A stretch of 8,571 nucleotides of DNA from Paracoccaceae bacterium (GTDB lineage Bacteria; Pseudomonadota; Alphaproteobacteria; Rhodobacterales; Rhodobacteraceae): NCBI GenBank assembly GCA_023134935.1, contig JAGLUD010000169.1, positions 1-8,571 on the forward strand, in the 5' to 3' direction. Position 1 is the stretch's first letter. Each line of letters opens with the position of its first letter. Made by a program: the position numbers and the translations under genes. The notes under the pieces are model-generated. The model was not told the origin of the DNA and did no database searches. It saw only the letters and a program-made list of their open reading frames with translations. Below are positions 1 through 6,913 of the stretch, one piece after another.

Positions 1-2
1 TG

Positions 3-692
3 GGGGAGGGGCAAGGGATTGTCGTCACCAAAGAGCAGGCGAACTACTTGTTCAGCGTCATGCGCCTGAAAATCGGCGATAATGTGCTGCTTTTTAACGG
101 TCACGATGGTGAATGGCAGGCCGAAGTGGTCGAGGCCGGTAAACGTGCCGGTAAACTTGCCTGCCGTACGCAAACTGCGCCTTTACAACTGCCGCCTGAT
201 CTGTGGCTTTTGTTCGCACCCATCAAAAAGGCCCGCACCGCGTTTATTGTGGAAAAAGCGACGGAACTGGGGGCTGTGCGGATTATGCCTGTGCTTACGG
301 ATTTCACGAATATGGACAAGATACAGATCGACCGCCTCCGAGCGTATGCGATGGAGGCTACCGAGCAATGCGGCGGCACGTTCATCCCCGAGGTTTGCGA
401 ATTTCAAAAGCTGGCGGATGTGCTCGATGATTGGCCCCAAGACCGCCGCATAATGTTCTGCGACGAGGGGCGCGAGGCGTTGCCCGTGGCGCAGGCTTTA
501 GCCAAGGAGGTGGCTGGCAAATGGGCGATTGTGATCGGCCCCGAGGGTGGGTTCTCACCCGATGAGGTCGCGCGATTGCGGGGGATGGCGCAGGTGACGT
601 CGGTAACGCTCGGCCCTCGGATATTGCGGGCTGATACGGCGGCGGTGGCTGCTTTGACTGCGTGGCAGAGTGCGTTGGGAGATTGGGAATGA
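3..692 (+). CDS. rsmE: 16S rRNA (uracil-1498-N3)-methyltransferase RsmE, 5' end missing
   Basis: RsmE transfers a methyl group from S-adenosylmethionine to N3 of U1498 in 16S rRNA, acting on the assembled small subunit. The reading frame is open to the left edge: codons from 3 onward read GEGQGIVVTKEQANYLF and run into SVMRLKIGD, the usual RsmE N-terminal PUA-like region. The TTG at 48 is therefore internal, and the true start lies outside the window, probably about 15 codons upstream judging from the family length of roughly 240-250 residues. The SPOUT (trefoil-knot) domain is clear: VEKATELGA (nt 249-275), EATEQ (354-368), the SAM-binding IGPEGGFS (534-557) and LGPRILRADTA (609-641). The stop TGA (690-692) overlaps the ATG of the next gene, implying translational coupling. 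Family assignment is very secure. Confidence 0.95.
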   Translation, partial: GEGQGIVVTKEQANYLFSVMRLKIGDNVLLFNGHDGEWQAEVVEAGKRAGKLACRTQTAPLQLPPDLWLLFAPIKKARTAFIVEKATELGAVRIMPVLTDFTNMDKIQIDRLRAYAMEATEQCGGTFIPEVCEFQKLADVLDDWPQDRRIMFCDEGREALPVAQALAKEVAGKWAIVIGPEGGFSPDEVARLRGMAQVTSVTLGPRILRADTAAVAALTAWQSALGDWE

Positions 693-1558
693 CGGCTACC
701 ATACGCGAAGCAACGCGTGGCGATACTCTACCGCTGGAGTCGTTTTTGAAGCGCCGGATGGAGACATCAATGTTTTTGCGCAGTAACCTGCGGGACTACG
801 GGATCGGGAACACCGAGGCTCCATACGCAACGCGGTATTTTCTTAGTGAAAAGGGCGGAGAAATTCAGGGTGTTGGGGCGATTTCGAATGGCGGCTCCTT
901 GATGATGCAAGCGAGCGAAGGTTTGGCGGAAATCTGCGATTTTATGCAAAGCGTTTTGCCGGATGATACCGTGTATTCGGGGATGTTGGGAAATTCCGCG
1001 CAAGTCGAGATTATGCGCGAGGCTTTTGGATTAGCGAACGCACCAACAACGATGGACGATGTGGAACCCTTGTTTTCGTTAACCCTTGCAAAGCTGATCG
1101 TGCCGTCCAGTGAAGGCGCAATCCTTAGACAACCTGAACAGTCTGATATAGCTCTGCTGAATGAGTGGGGGTATGACTATCTGGTCGAAACGGGCCTGCG
1201 CGAGGCAGGCGCAGAGACGCGTGAAACTGTGAAGGATGATGTCGCACGCAGAATTGAATCCTATAAACTTCGCATCTTGGCCTACAACGGCAAACCTGTT
1301 GCGCAAACGGGTTTCAACGCTGTGTTTCCTGACAGTGTGCAAATCGGCGGCGTCTATACACCACCTGAACATCGCTGCAACGGCTATGGCCGCCTTGCCG
1401 TCGCGCTGCACCTGAATGAAGCACGCGCACAGGGCGTCAAACAAGCGATCCTGTTTTCCGCCAACGAATATGCCTCGCGGGCCTATCGCGGCATTGGCTT
1501 TGAACAAATAGGTCATTACACTCTGACTATATTCGCCACGCCCGAGACCAAGGAATAA
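689..1558 (+). CDS. GNAT-family N-acetyltransferase, probable tandem-domain
   Basis: This 289-residue protein is a predicted acetyl-CoA-dependent N-acyltransferase of unknown substrate. The C-terminal half holds the recognisable GNAT fold: strand QIGGVYTPPEHR (residues 218-229) leads into the acetyl-CoA pyrophosphate loop R229-C-N-G-Y-G234, then helix LAVALHLNEARAQG and the late element NEYASRAYRGIGFEQIG (259-275), the usual N-x-x-[AS]-x-x-x-Y-x-x-x-G-F signature. The N-terminal half (IREATRGDTLPLESFLKRR) also starts like a GNAT domain but lacks a clear cofactor loop, so it may be a degenerate first copy. I chose the ATG at 689, not the longer in-frame ATG at 662, because it overlaps the rsmE stop as ATGA and has GGGAG at 677-681. 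It probably belongs to the rsmE transcript. The substrate cannot be told from sequence. Confidence 0.85.
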   Translation: MTATIREATRGDTLPLESFLKRRMETSMFLRSNLRDYGIGNTEAPYATRYFLSEKGGEIQGVGAISNGGSLMMQASEGLAEICDFMQSVLPDDTVYSGMLGNSAQVEIMREAFGLANAPTTMDDVEPLFSLTLAKLIVPSSEGAILRQPEQSDIALLNEWGYDYLVETGLREAGAETRETVKDDVARRIESYKLRILAYNGKPVAQTGFNAVFPDSVQIGGVYTPPEHRCNGYGRLAVALHLNEARAQGVKQAILFSANEYASRAYRGIGFEQIGHYTLTIFATPETKE

Positions 1559-1560
1559 CC

Positions 1561-2079
1561 ATGCCTCTTTTCCGCCCTGAAGCCATGCAAACGTTGAAGC
1601 GTTGGCGCGAGCCTGCGTTTATCGCAGTGTTCTTTGCCCTTTCCGTTTGGTTCTTGTGGAAAGCTGTCGCGCAGTCCAGCTGGATTTCCGGCATGATTGG
1701 CTTGGGAATGGCAGGCGTGGTGGGCAGTATTCTTTACGTCTCCTACATGCGAGCCAGTATCAAAACCGATTCCGACGGCCCCGGTATTGTCGAAGTGCGC
1801 GAACGGGAAATCACGTATTTCGCCCCTGAAAATGGCGGCACAGTGGATCTTGATATGTTGCTTCGTCTACAGTTGTCGACATTGCCAAGCAAAAGCGGCG
1901 ACCGAAACTGGATAATGTGGTATCCGGGCGGCTCGTTGGTTATCCCGACGTCCGCTGATGGCGCGGGGGCATTGGTTGAGGCATTCGCAGCATTGCCTAA
2001 TCTTGGGTACGATAAAATCGTGCGGGCAATGAAGGCTGAAACGCAAGAGATATTCACGATTTGGCAGCGCGGTAAATAA
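1561..2079 (+). CDS. Small two-helix inner-membrane protein, unknown function
   Basis: This 172-residue protein is not one I recognise by name. Two hydrophobic segments are plain: about residues 18-36 (FIAVFFALSVWFLWKAV) and 41-62 (WISGMIGLGMAGVVGSILYV), separated by only a few residues, so it is a helical hairpin in the inner membrane. The remaining 110 residues are soluble. They alternate beta-like stretches (GIVEVREREITYFAP, WIMWYPGGSLVIPT) and then a helix (ALVEAFAALPNL), a layout reminiscent of bacterial PH-like domains; that resemblance is inference only. The gene starts 2 nt after the GNAT stop with AAGGAA at 1550-1555, a good ribosome binding site at 5-nt spacing, so it is almost certainly co-transcribed with the GNAT gene. 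Coding status is supported by the operon packing and by hydrophobicity in this frame only. Confidence 0.8.
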   Translation: MPLFRPEAMQTLKRWREPAFIAVFFALSVWFLWKAVAQSSWISGMIGLGMAGVVGSILYVSYMRASIKTDSDGPGIVEVREREITYFAPENGGTVDLDMLLRLQLSTLPSKSGDRNWIMWYPGGSLVIPTSADGAGALVEAFAALPNLGYDKIVRAMKAETQEIFTIWQRGK

Positions 2080-2090
2080 AACGTCAAAAC

Positions 2091-2122
2091 TTGACTTGCG
2101 GTTGCGGAATCCGAACCCTAAG
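2091..2122 (+). promoter_or_regulatory. Possible promoter of gshA
   Basis: The 78-nt gap between the membrane-protein gene and gshA contains TTGACT (2091-2096), a good -35 hexamer for an alphaproteobacterial housekeeping sigma factor. No strong -10 follows: the nearest candidates are AACCCT at 17-nt spacing or CCTAAG at 20-nt spacing. The gap, larger than elsewhere in this gene series, suggests gshA can be transcribed separately, but the promoter call is weak. Confidence 0.35.
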
Positions 2123-2157
2123 TCGATAGGTAGAACATAAAAACGGGAGTTCTATAA

Positions 2158-3528
2158 ATGTCGATACCTCAGTCCGGCGGTGGGCCGATCGAGCACCACT
2201 CGCAACTCGCAGAATTCCTGTCTTCGGGGTGTAAGCCTAAAAGCGAATGGCGTATCGGCACAGAACACGAGAAGTTCGGATATTGCAAAGATTCACTTCT
2301 GCCGCTTCCTTACGAGGGTGATCGCTCGATCAAAGCAATTCTAGAAGGATTGCGCGACGAGTTCAAATGGACCCCAGTGGAAGAAGCAGGGCAGTTGATT
2401 GGTCTAACTAAGGACGGTGCGAACGTATCGCTTGAACCGGGCGGGCAGTTGGAACTTTCGGGCGCGCCGTTGGAAAGCATTCATCAGACATGCGACGAAG
2501 CAAACGAGCATCTGAAAGAAGTTAAGGCGGTTGCAGACAGGGTCGGTGCGCGGTTCTTTGGTATGGGCGCAGCGCCAGATTGGACGCACGAACAGATGCC
2601 GCTGATGCCCAAGGGGCGTTATAAATTGATGGACCGTTATATGGGAGAGGTCGACACGCACGGCACACAGATGATGCGGCGGACGACCACAATTCAGGTG
2701 AACCTAGACTTTTCAAGCGAGCCGGACATGGTGCAAAAATTCCGTGTCGCTTTGGCGTTACAGCCGATTGCGACGGCGTTGTTTGCAAACTCTCCGTTCT
2801 TTGAAGGCAAACTGACGGGCTATCAGTCGTGGCGCGCACGAATTTGGCAAAACACGGATAACGCCCGCACGGGCATGTTGCCATTCGTGTTCGAAGATGG
2901 TTTCGGGTTCGAGGCGTATGTTCAATACGCGCTCGACGTCCCGATGTATTTTGTTTACCGCGACGGAAAATATATCGACGCATTAGGCATGTCATTCCGT
3001 GATTTCCTGGCCGGTAAACTACCAGCCTTGCCCGGCGAGATGCCAACGATGTCCGATTGGGCAGACCACCTTACGACGGCCTTCCCAGAGGCGCGGATCA
3101 AGCAATACATGGAAATGCGCGGCGCTGACGGTGGCCCTTGGCGCAAGATTTGTGCGTTGCCCGCCCTTTGGGTTGGCATGATGTACGATCAAACGGCGTT
3201 GGATGCGGCGTGGGATGTTTGCAAGGATTGGACTGCCGAACAGCGGGATCAACTGCGGCTAGATGTTGCTAAAGACGGTCTGCAAGCACAGATCAATGGT
3301 CGAGAAGTTCTGGATGTTGCAAAAGATTTGCTGGCTATTTCCGAGGCTGGTCTGAAGGCGCGCGCAATGCCTGGTGCTGGCGGTCTGATACCTGACGAAA
3401 CGCATTTTCTTAACGCGTTGCAGGAAATCGTGGATCGTGGATATTCGCCAGCCAAGAAGCTGGAACGATTGTACCGTTGCGAATGGGCAGGCGATATCAA
3501 ACGGGTGTATCAGGAATATTCGTACTAA
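2158..3528 (+). CDS. gshA: Glutamate-cysteine ligase, plant/alphaproteobacterial type
   Basis: This enzyme joins L-glutamate and L-cysteine with ATP to form gamma-glutamylcysteine, the first and usually rate-limiting step of glutathione synthesis in the cytoplasm (EC 6.3.2.2). The 456-residue length and motifs fit the GCS2-type ligases shared by alphaproteobacteria and plants, not the E. coli GshA type. Visible signatures are GTEHEKFGY (residues 34-42), SLEPGGQLELSGAP (91-104), PKGRYKLMDRYM (151-162), TTTIQVNLDF (176-185) and YQSWRARIWQNTDNARTG (222-239). The ATG at 2158 has GGGAG at 2145-2149 with 8-nt spacing. Plant homologues are redox-controlled through disulfides. Several cysteines are present here, but whether they pair cannot be judged from sequence. 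The partner gshB is not in this window. The gene ends just before a GC-rich hairpin. Confidence 0.95.
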   Translation: MSIPQSGGGPIEHHSQLAEFLSSGCKPKSEWRIGTEHEKFGYCKDSLLPLPYEGDRSIKAILEGLRDEFKWTPVEEAGQLIGLTKDGANVSLEPGGQLELSGAPLESIHQTCDEANEHLKEVKAVADRVGARFFGMGAAPDWTHEQMPLMPKGRYKLMDRYMGEVDTHGTQMMRRTTTIQVNLDFSSEPDMVQKFRVALALQPIATALFANSPFFEGKLTGYQSWRARIWQNTDNARTGMLPFVFEDGFGFEAYVQYALDVPMYFVYRDGKYIDALGMSFRDFLAGKLPALPGEMPTMSDWADHLTTAFPEARIKQYMEMRGADGGPWRKICALPALWVGMMYDQTALDAAWDVCKDWTAEQRDQLRLDVAKDGLQAQINGREVLDVAKDLLAISEAGLKARAMPGAGGLIPDETHFLNALQEIVDRGYSPAKKLERLYRCEWAGDIKRVYQEYSY

Positions 3529-3534
3529 TAATTA

Positions 3535-3559
3535 CGCCCCGCAAAAACAATGCGGGGCG
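3535..3559. terminator. GC-rich hairpin, shared terminator of convergent genes
   Basis: CGCCCCGCA (3535-3543) pairs perfectly with TGCGGGGCG (3551-3559) around a 7-nt loop, giving a 9-bp stem. It lies between the stop of gshA (3528) and the stop of the convergent DUF805 gene (3566), the expected place for a bidirectional terminator. A clean U-run is missing on the + strand (GGTTAATC follows). On the - strand the flank reads TAATTATTAG, a better but still imperfect tail. Confidence 0.75.
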
Positions 3560-3565
3560 GGTTAA

Positions 3566-3961
3566 TCATACCAGCGTGTCAGCACCGTATTCGTTGTCGC
3601 CCTCGGTCCCCTTGCCGATCAACCAGATCAGCAAGATGATAAAGCCGATCAGCGGAATTAGGCAAAGTAACAGCCACCAACCGGATCGGCCGGTATCGTG
3701 TAGCCGACGAACCTCGACTGCCCATGTAGGCAAGAACGTCACGAGTGCGAAGATGTTTCCGAAGTATCCGGTGTTGTACGAAAACTCCATTCCGCCCAAC
3801 ATAAACACATTGTCGCCGAACATCGCAGAATCTGCCGCGCCTGCGATCATCTGGCCGACGATCAAGAAAAGCATGAACCACCAAAATTCAGATCGGCTCG
3901 CGCGGCCTGCAAACGTGATATACTTTGAAAAACAAACGGAGATTGAATCCATAAATGTCAT
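3566..3961 (-). CDS. DUF805 family membrane protein
   Basis: This 131-residue integral membrane protein belongs to the DUF805 family, whose function is unknown. Family hallmarks are FAGRASRSEFWWFMLF (residues 17-32) at the start of the first membrane segment, the central VRRLHDTGRSGWWLL (84-98), and a terminal G-T-x-G-x-N-x-Y-G (118-126). Hydrophobic segments fall at about 26-45, 68-82 and 96-116. The ATG at 3961 is preferred over the one at 3952 because AGAGGGA lies a few bases upstream of it. The gene is the last of the pyrB-pyrC-plsY series, 24 nt after the plsY stop, and is followed by the hairpin at 3535-3559. Its place behind plsY suggests only co-expression and does not establish a role in lipid synthesis. 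Confidence 0.9.
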   Translation of the reverse strand: MTFMDSISVCFSKYITFAGRASRSEFWWFMLFLIVGQMIAGAADSAMFGDNVFMLGGMEFSYNTGYFGNIFALVTFLPTWAVEVRRLHDTGRSGWWLLLCLIPLIGFIILLIWLIGKGTEGDNEYGADTLV

Positions 3962-3985
3962 GTTAAGTCCCTCTTTTTAAATACT

Positions 3986-4624
3986 TTACTTCTTGCCGAT
4001 TTTCGGTTCTTCACCCTTCAGAATTCGTCCAATATTCGCATGGTGGCGAACCCATACCAACACGGCCAAAATCACGCCTAACCAAACGGCGGCGGGCATA
4101 TCGAAGATGTACAGCCATAACGGCAGGCTCGCCGATGCTGTCAGTGCAGACAGCGATGACATGCGAAGCGCCAGTGCCGTCGCCAGCCAGACCATGCAGG
4201 CGGCAAGCCCTGCCCAGAAGTTTAATGCCAGCATAATGCCAAGGAAAACGGCCACACCCTTGCCGCCTTTGAACATCAAATAGATCGGGAAAAGATGGCC
4301 AAGGAACGCGGCCAGCGCTGCAACCTGTGCTGCGTCTTCACCCAGAAACGCACGCGCGATCAACACAGCAACAGCGCCTTTGCCGGCATCCAGAACCAGC
4401 GTTGCAAACGCCGCCTTTTTGGATCCGGTCCGCAATACGTTCGTGGCCCCAATGTTGCCCGAGCCGATATCGCGCAGGTTTCCCAGCCCCATGACTTTGG
4501 CGACAACCATACCGAACGGAACCGAGCCAAGCAGATAGGCGGCAATGAAAATGCCTAGCAGCCACGGCCATTGGTTTTCAAATGCAGGGTTTGCACCCCA
4601 GAAACGTAGGAAATCGGGTAGCAT
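3986..4624 (-). CDS. plsY: Acyl-phosphate:glycerol-3-phosphate acyltransferase PlsY
   Basis: PlsY is an inner-membrane enzyme that moves an acyl group from acyl-phosphate (made by PlsX) to sn-glycerol-3-phosphate, giving lysophosphatidate, the first committed step of phospholipid synthesis in most bacteria. The 212-residue protein has the family's conserved loops: SVPFG (residues 34-38), GSGNIGATNVLRTGSK (54-69), DAGKG (79-83), GHLFPIYLMFKGGKGVA (109-125) and HHANIGRILKGEE (194-206). About seven hydrophobic segments can be seen, as expected. The ATG at 4624 has AAGGAG just upstream, overlapping the pyrC stop region, with 9 nt between the two genes, so translation is probably coupled. plsX is not in this window. 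Confidence 0.96.
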   Translation of the reverse strand: MLPDFLRFWGANPAFENQWPWLLGIFIAAYLLGSVPFGMVVAKVMGLGNLRDIGSGNIGATNVLRTGSKKAAFATLVLDAGKGAVAVLIARAFLGEDAAQVAALAAFLGHLFPIYLMFKGGKGVAVFLGIMLALNFWAGLAACMVWLATALALRMSSLSALTASASLPLWLYIFDMPAAVWLGVILAVLVWVRHHANIGRILKGEEPKIGKK

Positions 4625-4633
4625 TTTGGCTCC

Positions 4634-5884
4634 TTAAAATACTTGTTTGCCAGCGACAAAAGTTTTCAGAACCTTACCCTGCATCCGCCGGCCGTCAAAG
4701 GGTGTGTTTTTCGATTTCGACAGCAACCCGAAACGGTCCATTACGAACGGTGCATCAGGGTCAAACAAAATCAAATCGGCAGGGGCGCCCGCCTCCATAC
4801 GACCGGCGTTTAGACCCAGAAGTTTTGCGGGATTAAGGCTGATTGCGCGGAATAATGTTGGGAGGTCCAAATGACCGCCGTGGACCAGTTGCATCAAGGC
4901 GGGTAGCATCGTTTGCAGGCCAACGGCGCCGCTGGCGGCTTCCTCGTAAGGGAGGCGCTTAGATTCTTCGTCCTGCGGGGTGTGCATCGAACTAACGGTG
5001 TCGATCAGCCCATCGGCAACGGCCTGAACTACCGCCAGACGATCATCTTCGGAACGCAGTGGAGGTTTGACTTTGAAGAAGGTGCGGTAATCCTCCACGT
5101 CGAATTCGTTGAGCGTCAGGTGGTGAATCGAAACTCCCGCGGTCACATTCAATCCTGCCGCTTTGGCGCGTTCCAGTACCGGCAGGGCGGCGGCGCAGGT
5201 GATCTGGTCGGCATGATATTTCGCACCTGTCATTTCAACGAGGGCCATATCGCGTTCAAGCTGAATTCGCTCAGCCATTGGCGAAACAGCCGGAAGACCC
5301 TGTTTCGTGGCGAACGGGCCGGAGGTCACGCACGCGCCTTTAGACAGAACGGGTTCCTGCACGTGGGCGATCACGAGCGCATTGGTGGCGCTTGCATAGG
5401 TCAGAATGCGTTGCAAGGTTTTGGGATTTGTTACGGGGCGGTCAGCGTCGGAAAATGCGACCGCGCCTGCGTCTTGTAGAAAGCCGATTTCAGCCATCTC
5501 GGTGCCGTTGCGTCCCTTGGTCAGGGCCGCCATAGGTAGGACGTTTACGGGGCTGGCATCCGCCGCCCGACGTCGGAAAAAATCTAGGATTTCGGGTGTA
5601 TCTATCGCAGGCGTTGTGTCGGGCCGCGTGACCATCGTAGTGACGCCGCCTGCCGCCGCTGCTAGGCCGGCTGTGCGGAAACTTTCCTTATGGCGCTCAC
5701 CGGGTTCACCGATTTTAACGCCAATGTCGATGATGCCGGGGGCGAGATATTTACCTTTGCAGTCAATACCTTCGGTAGATGCAGGGAGGATTTCAGTGAT
5801 CACGCCGTTTTCAATGCGAACGGCCCCTAGGGTCTCGGTTCCGGCTTCGGGGTCAATGATGCGGGCGTTGGTTAGGATCAGCAT
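4634..5884 (-). CDS. pyrC: Dihydroorotase-like PyrC, probably non-catalytic
   Basis: This 416-residue protein has the amidohydrolase/dihydroorotase fold and length: an N-terminal beta segment ([12 protein letters not shown]), a TIM barrel, and a C-terminal [18 protein letters not shown] typical of the family. Active enzymes carry D-x-H-x-H at the first barrel strand to bind zinc. Here the residues are D53-I-G55-V-K57, so both histidines are gone. The catalytic Asp of the late T-D-H-A-P-H motif is Met300 (S299-M-H-T-P-Q304). His174 (AHVQEP) and His224 (YHADQ) remain. It therefore resembles the inactive PyrC' proteins that assemble with PyrB in Pseudomonas. The start at 5884 overlaps the pyrB stop by 7 nt and has a strong GAGGAGG site, fitting coupled synthesis with PyrB. 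The fold is certain; lack of activity is inference from missing residues. Confidence 0.9.
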   Translation of the reverse strand: MLILTNARIIDPEAGTETLGAVRIENGVITEILPASTEGIDCKGKYLAPGIIDIGVKIGEPGERHKESFRTAGLAAAAGGVTTMVTRPDTTPAIDTPEILDFFRRRAADASPVNVLPMAALTKGRNGTEMAEIGFLQDAGAVAFSDADRPVTNPKTLQRILTYASATNALVIAHVQEPVLSKGACVTSGPFATKQGLPAVSPMAERIQLERDMALVEMTGAKYHADQITCAAALPVLERAKAAGLNVTAGVSIHHLTLNEFDVEDYRTFFKVKPPLRSEDDRLAVVQAVADGLIDTVSSMHTPQDEESKRLPYEEAASGAVGLQTMLPALMQLVHGGHLDLPTLFRAISLNPAKLLGLNAGRMEAGAPADLILFDPDAPFVMDRFGLLSKSKNTPFDGRRMQGKVLKTFVAGKQVF

Positions 5885-6828
5885 GTTGTTGCCTCCTCTT
5901 TCGATTTCCGCAAGTTTCGCGCCAACAATTCCATCACAGCCATCCTTACCGCCACGCCCATTTCGACCTGTTCCTGTATCACGGATCTGTTGATGTCGTC
6001 GGCAAGAGTTCCGTCGATTTCCACGCCGCGGTTCATCGGGCCGGGGTGCATGACGATAGCGTCGGGTTTGGCGTTCGCCAGCTTCGCAGGGTCGAGGCCC
6101 CAGCGGTGGTAGTATTCACGTTCCGACGGGATAAAGCCGCCGTCCATACGTTCTTTTTGCAGGCGCAGCATCATCACGACGTCCACGTCCTTCAGGCCTT
6201 CGTTCATGTCGTCTGTGACCTCGACGCCGAGTTTATCAACGCCAGATGGCATCAAGGTTTTGGGGCCGATCAGGCGGATGCGGTTTTCCATTTTTCCAAG
6301 CAGGAAGATGTTGGATCGTGCCACGCGGGAATGCGCGATGTCGCCGCAAATTGCGATGGTCAGGCGGTGTAGGCGACCTTTAGATCGGCGGATGGTCAGG
6401 GCATCCAGAAGGGCTTGCGTGGGGTGTTCATGACGGCCATCACCCGCGTTCATCACCGCGCAATTAACCTTTTCCGCCAACAGCTTAACGGCACCGGAAT
6501 GCGGATGCCGCACCACCAGAAGGTCGGGGTGCATGGCGTTAAGCGTTAGGGCCGTGTCAATCAGGGTCTCGCCCTTTTTGATGCTGCTGGCTTGCATCGA
6601 CATGTTCATAACGTCTGCCCCTAGACGCTTACCGGCGATCTCAAAACTAGCTTGGGTGCGGGTCGAGTTCTCGAAGAACATGTTAACTTGCGTCAGGCCC
6701 GCAAGAACATCCAAGTGCTTGTTTTGTTTGAGGTTATGTTTGGCGTAATGATCTGCCAGATCGAGGATTTCGGTGATGCCTTCCGGCGTAAGGGACTCGA
6801 TCCCGAGAAGATGGCGCTGGGTGAACAT
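5878..6828 (-). CDS. pyrB: Aspartate carbamoyltransferase catalytic subunit
   Basis: PyrB condenses carbamoyl phosphate with L-aspartate to N-carbamoyl-L-aspartate, the committed step of de novo pyrimidine synthesis in the cytoplasm (EC 2.1.3.2). At 316 residues it has normal length, and all active-site motifs are present: carbamoyl-phosphate loop [13 protein letters not shown] (residues 51-63), SSIKKGET (81-88) with the active-site lysine, RHPHSG (107-112), [14 protein letters not shown] (129-142), [11 protein letters not shown] (162-172) and [11 protein letters not shown] (261-271). The ATG at 6828 has AAGGAG with 8-nt spacing. It is the first gene of the leftward operon. No pyrI regulatory subunit gene is next to it; instead the neighbour is the degenerate PyrC, which fits a PyrB-PyrC' type holoenzyme. 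That quaternary structure is inferred from Pseudomonas. Confidence 0.97.
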   Translation of the reverse strand: MFTQRHLLGIESLTPEGITEILDLADHYAKHNLKQNKHLDVLAGLTQVNMFFENSTRTQASFEIAGKRLGADVMNMSMQASSIKKGETLIDTALTLNAMHPDLLVVRHPHSGAVKLLAEKVNCAVMNAGDGRHEHPTQALLDALTIRRSKGRLHRLTIAICGDIAHSRVARSNIFLLGKMENRIRLIGPKTLMPSGVDKLGVEVTDDMNEGLKDVDVVMMLRLQKERMDGGFIPSEREYYHRWGLDPAKLANAKPDAIVMHPGPMNRGVEIDGTLADDINRSVIQEQVEMGVAVRMAVMELLARNLRKSKEEATTC

Positions 6829-6858
6829 TCTGGCGGCTCCTTAACGGTGATTTGGGTG

Positions 6859-6886
6859 CTTATAGCAGGGAAATCCGCTGGAACAA
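6859..6886 (-). promoter_or_regulatory. Probable promoter of the pyrB operon
   Basis: On the - strand TTGTTC (6886-6881) and TATAAG (6864-6859) are separated by 16 nt, a reasonable housekeeping promoter. Transcription would begin near 6852, leaving a leader of only about 24 nt before the pyrB ATG, mostly taken up by the AAGGAG ribosome binding site. That leaves no room for a UMP-sensing attenuator hairpin or leader peptide. I see no convincing promoter for the divergent uracil-DNA glycosylase gene in the same 84-nt gap. Confidence 0.55.
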
Positions 6887-6913
6887 GCCGCTGGTTTTAG
6901 CTAGGGTGCAAAT

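Noticed and set aside
662..688. ATG at 662 as start of the GNAT gene
   Set aside because: It would overlap rsmE by 31 nt; the ATG at 689 has a ribosome binding site, an ATGA overlap, and begins the protein with a typical GNAT N-terminus.
48..692. TTG at 48 as the start of rsmE
   Set aside because: The frame is open to the left edge and the upstream codons encode conserved RsmE residues, so this is a truncation by the window and not a start.
3477..3980. 167-codon + strand frame opposite the DUF805 gene
   Set aside because: It overlaps the end of gshA, runs through the terminator hairpin, and lies antisense to a clear DUF805 family gene.
4913..5993. Long + strand open frames of 188 and 195 codons opposite pyrC and pyrB
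   Set aside because: They are antisense to well-recognised genes, have no family features, and arise from codon bias on the other strand.
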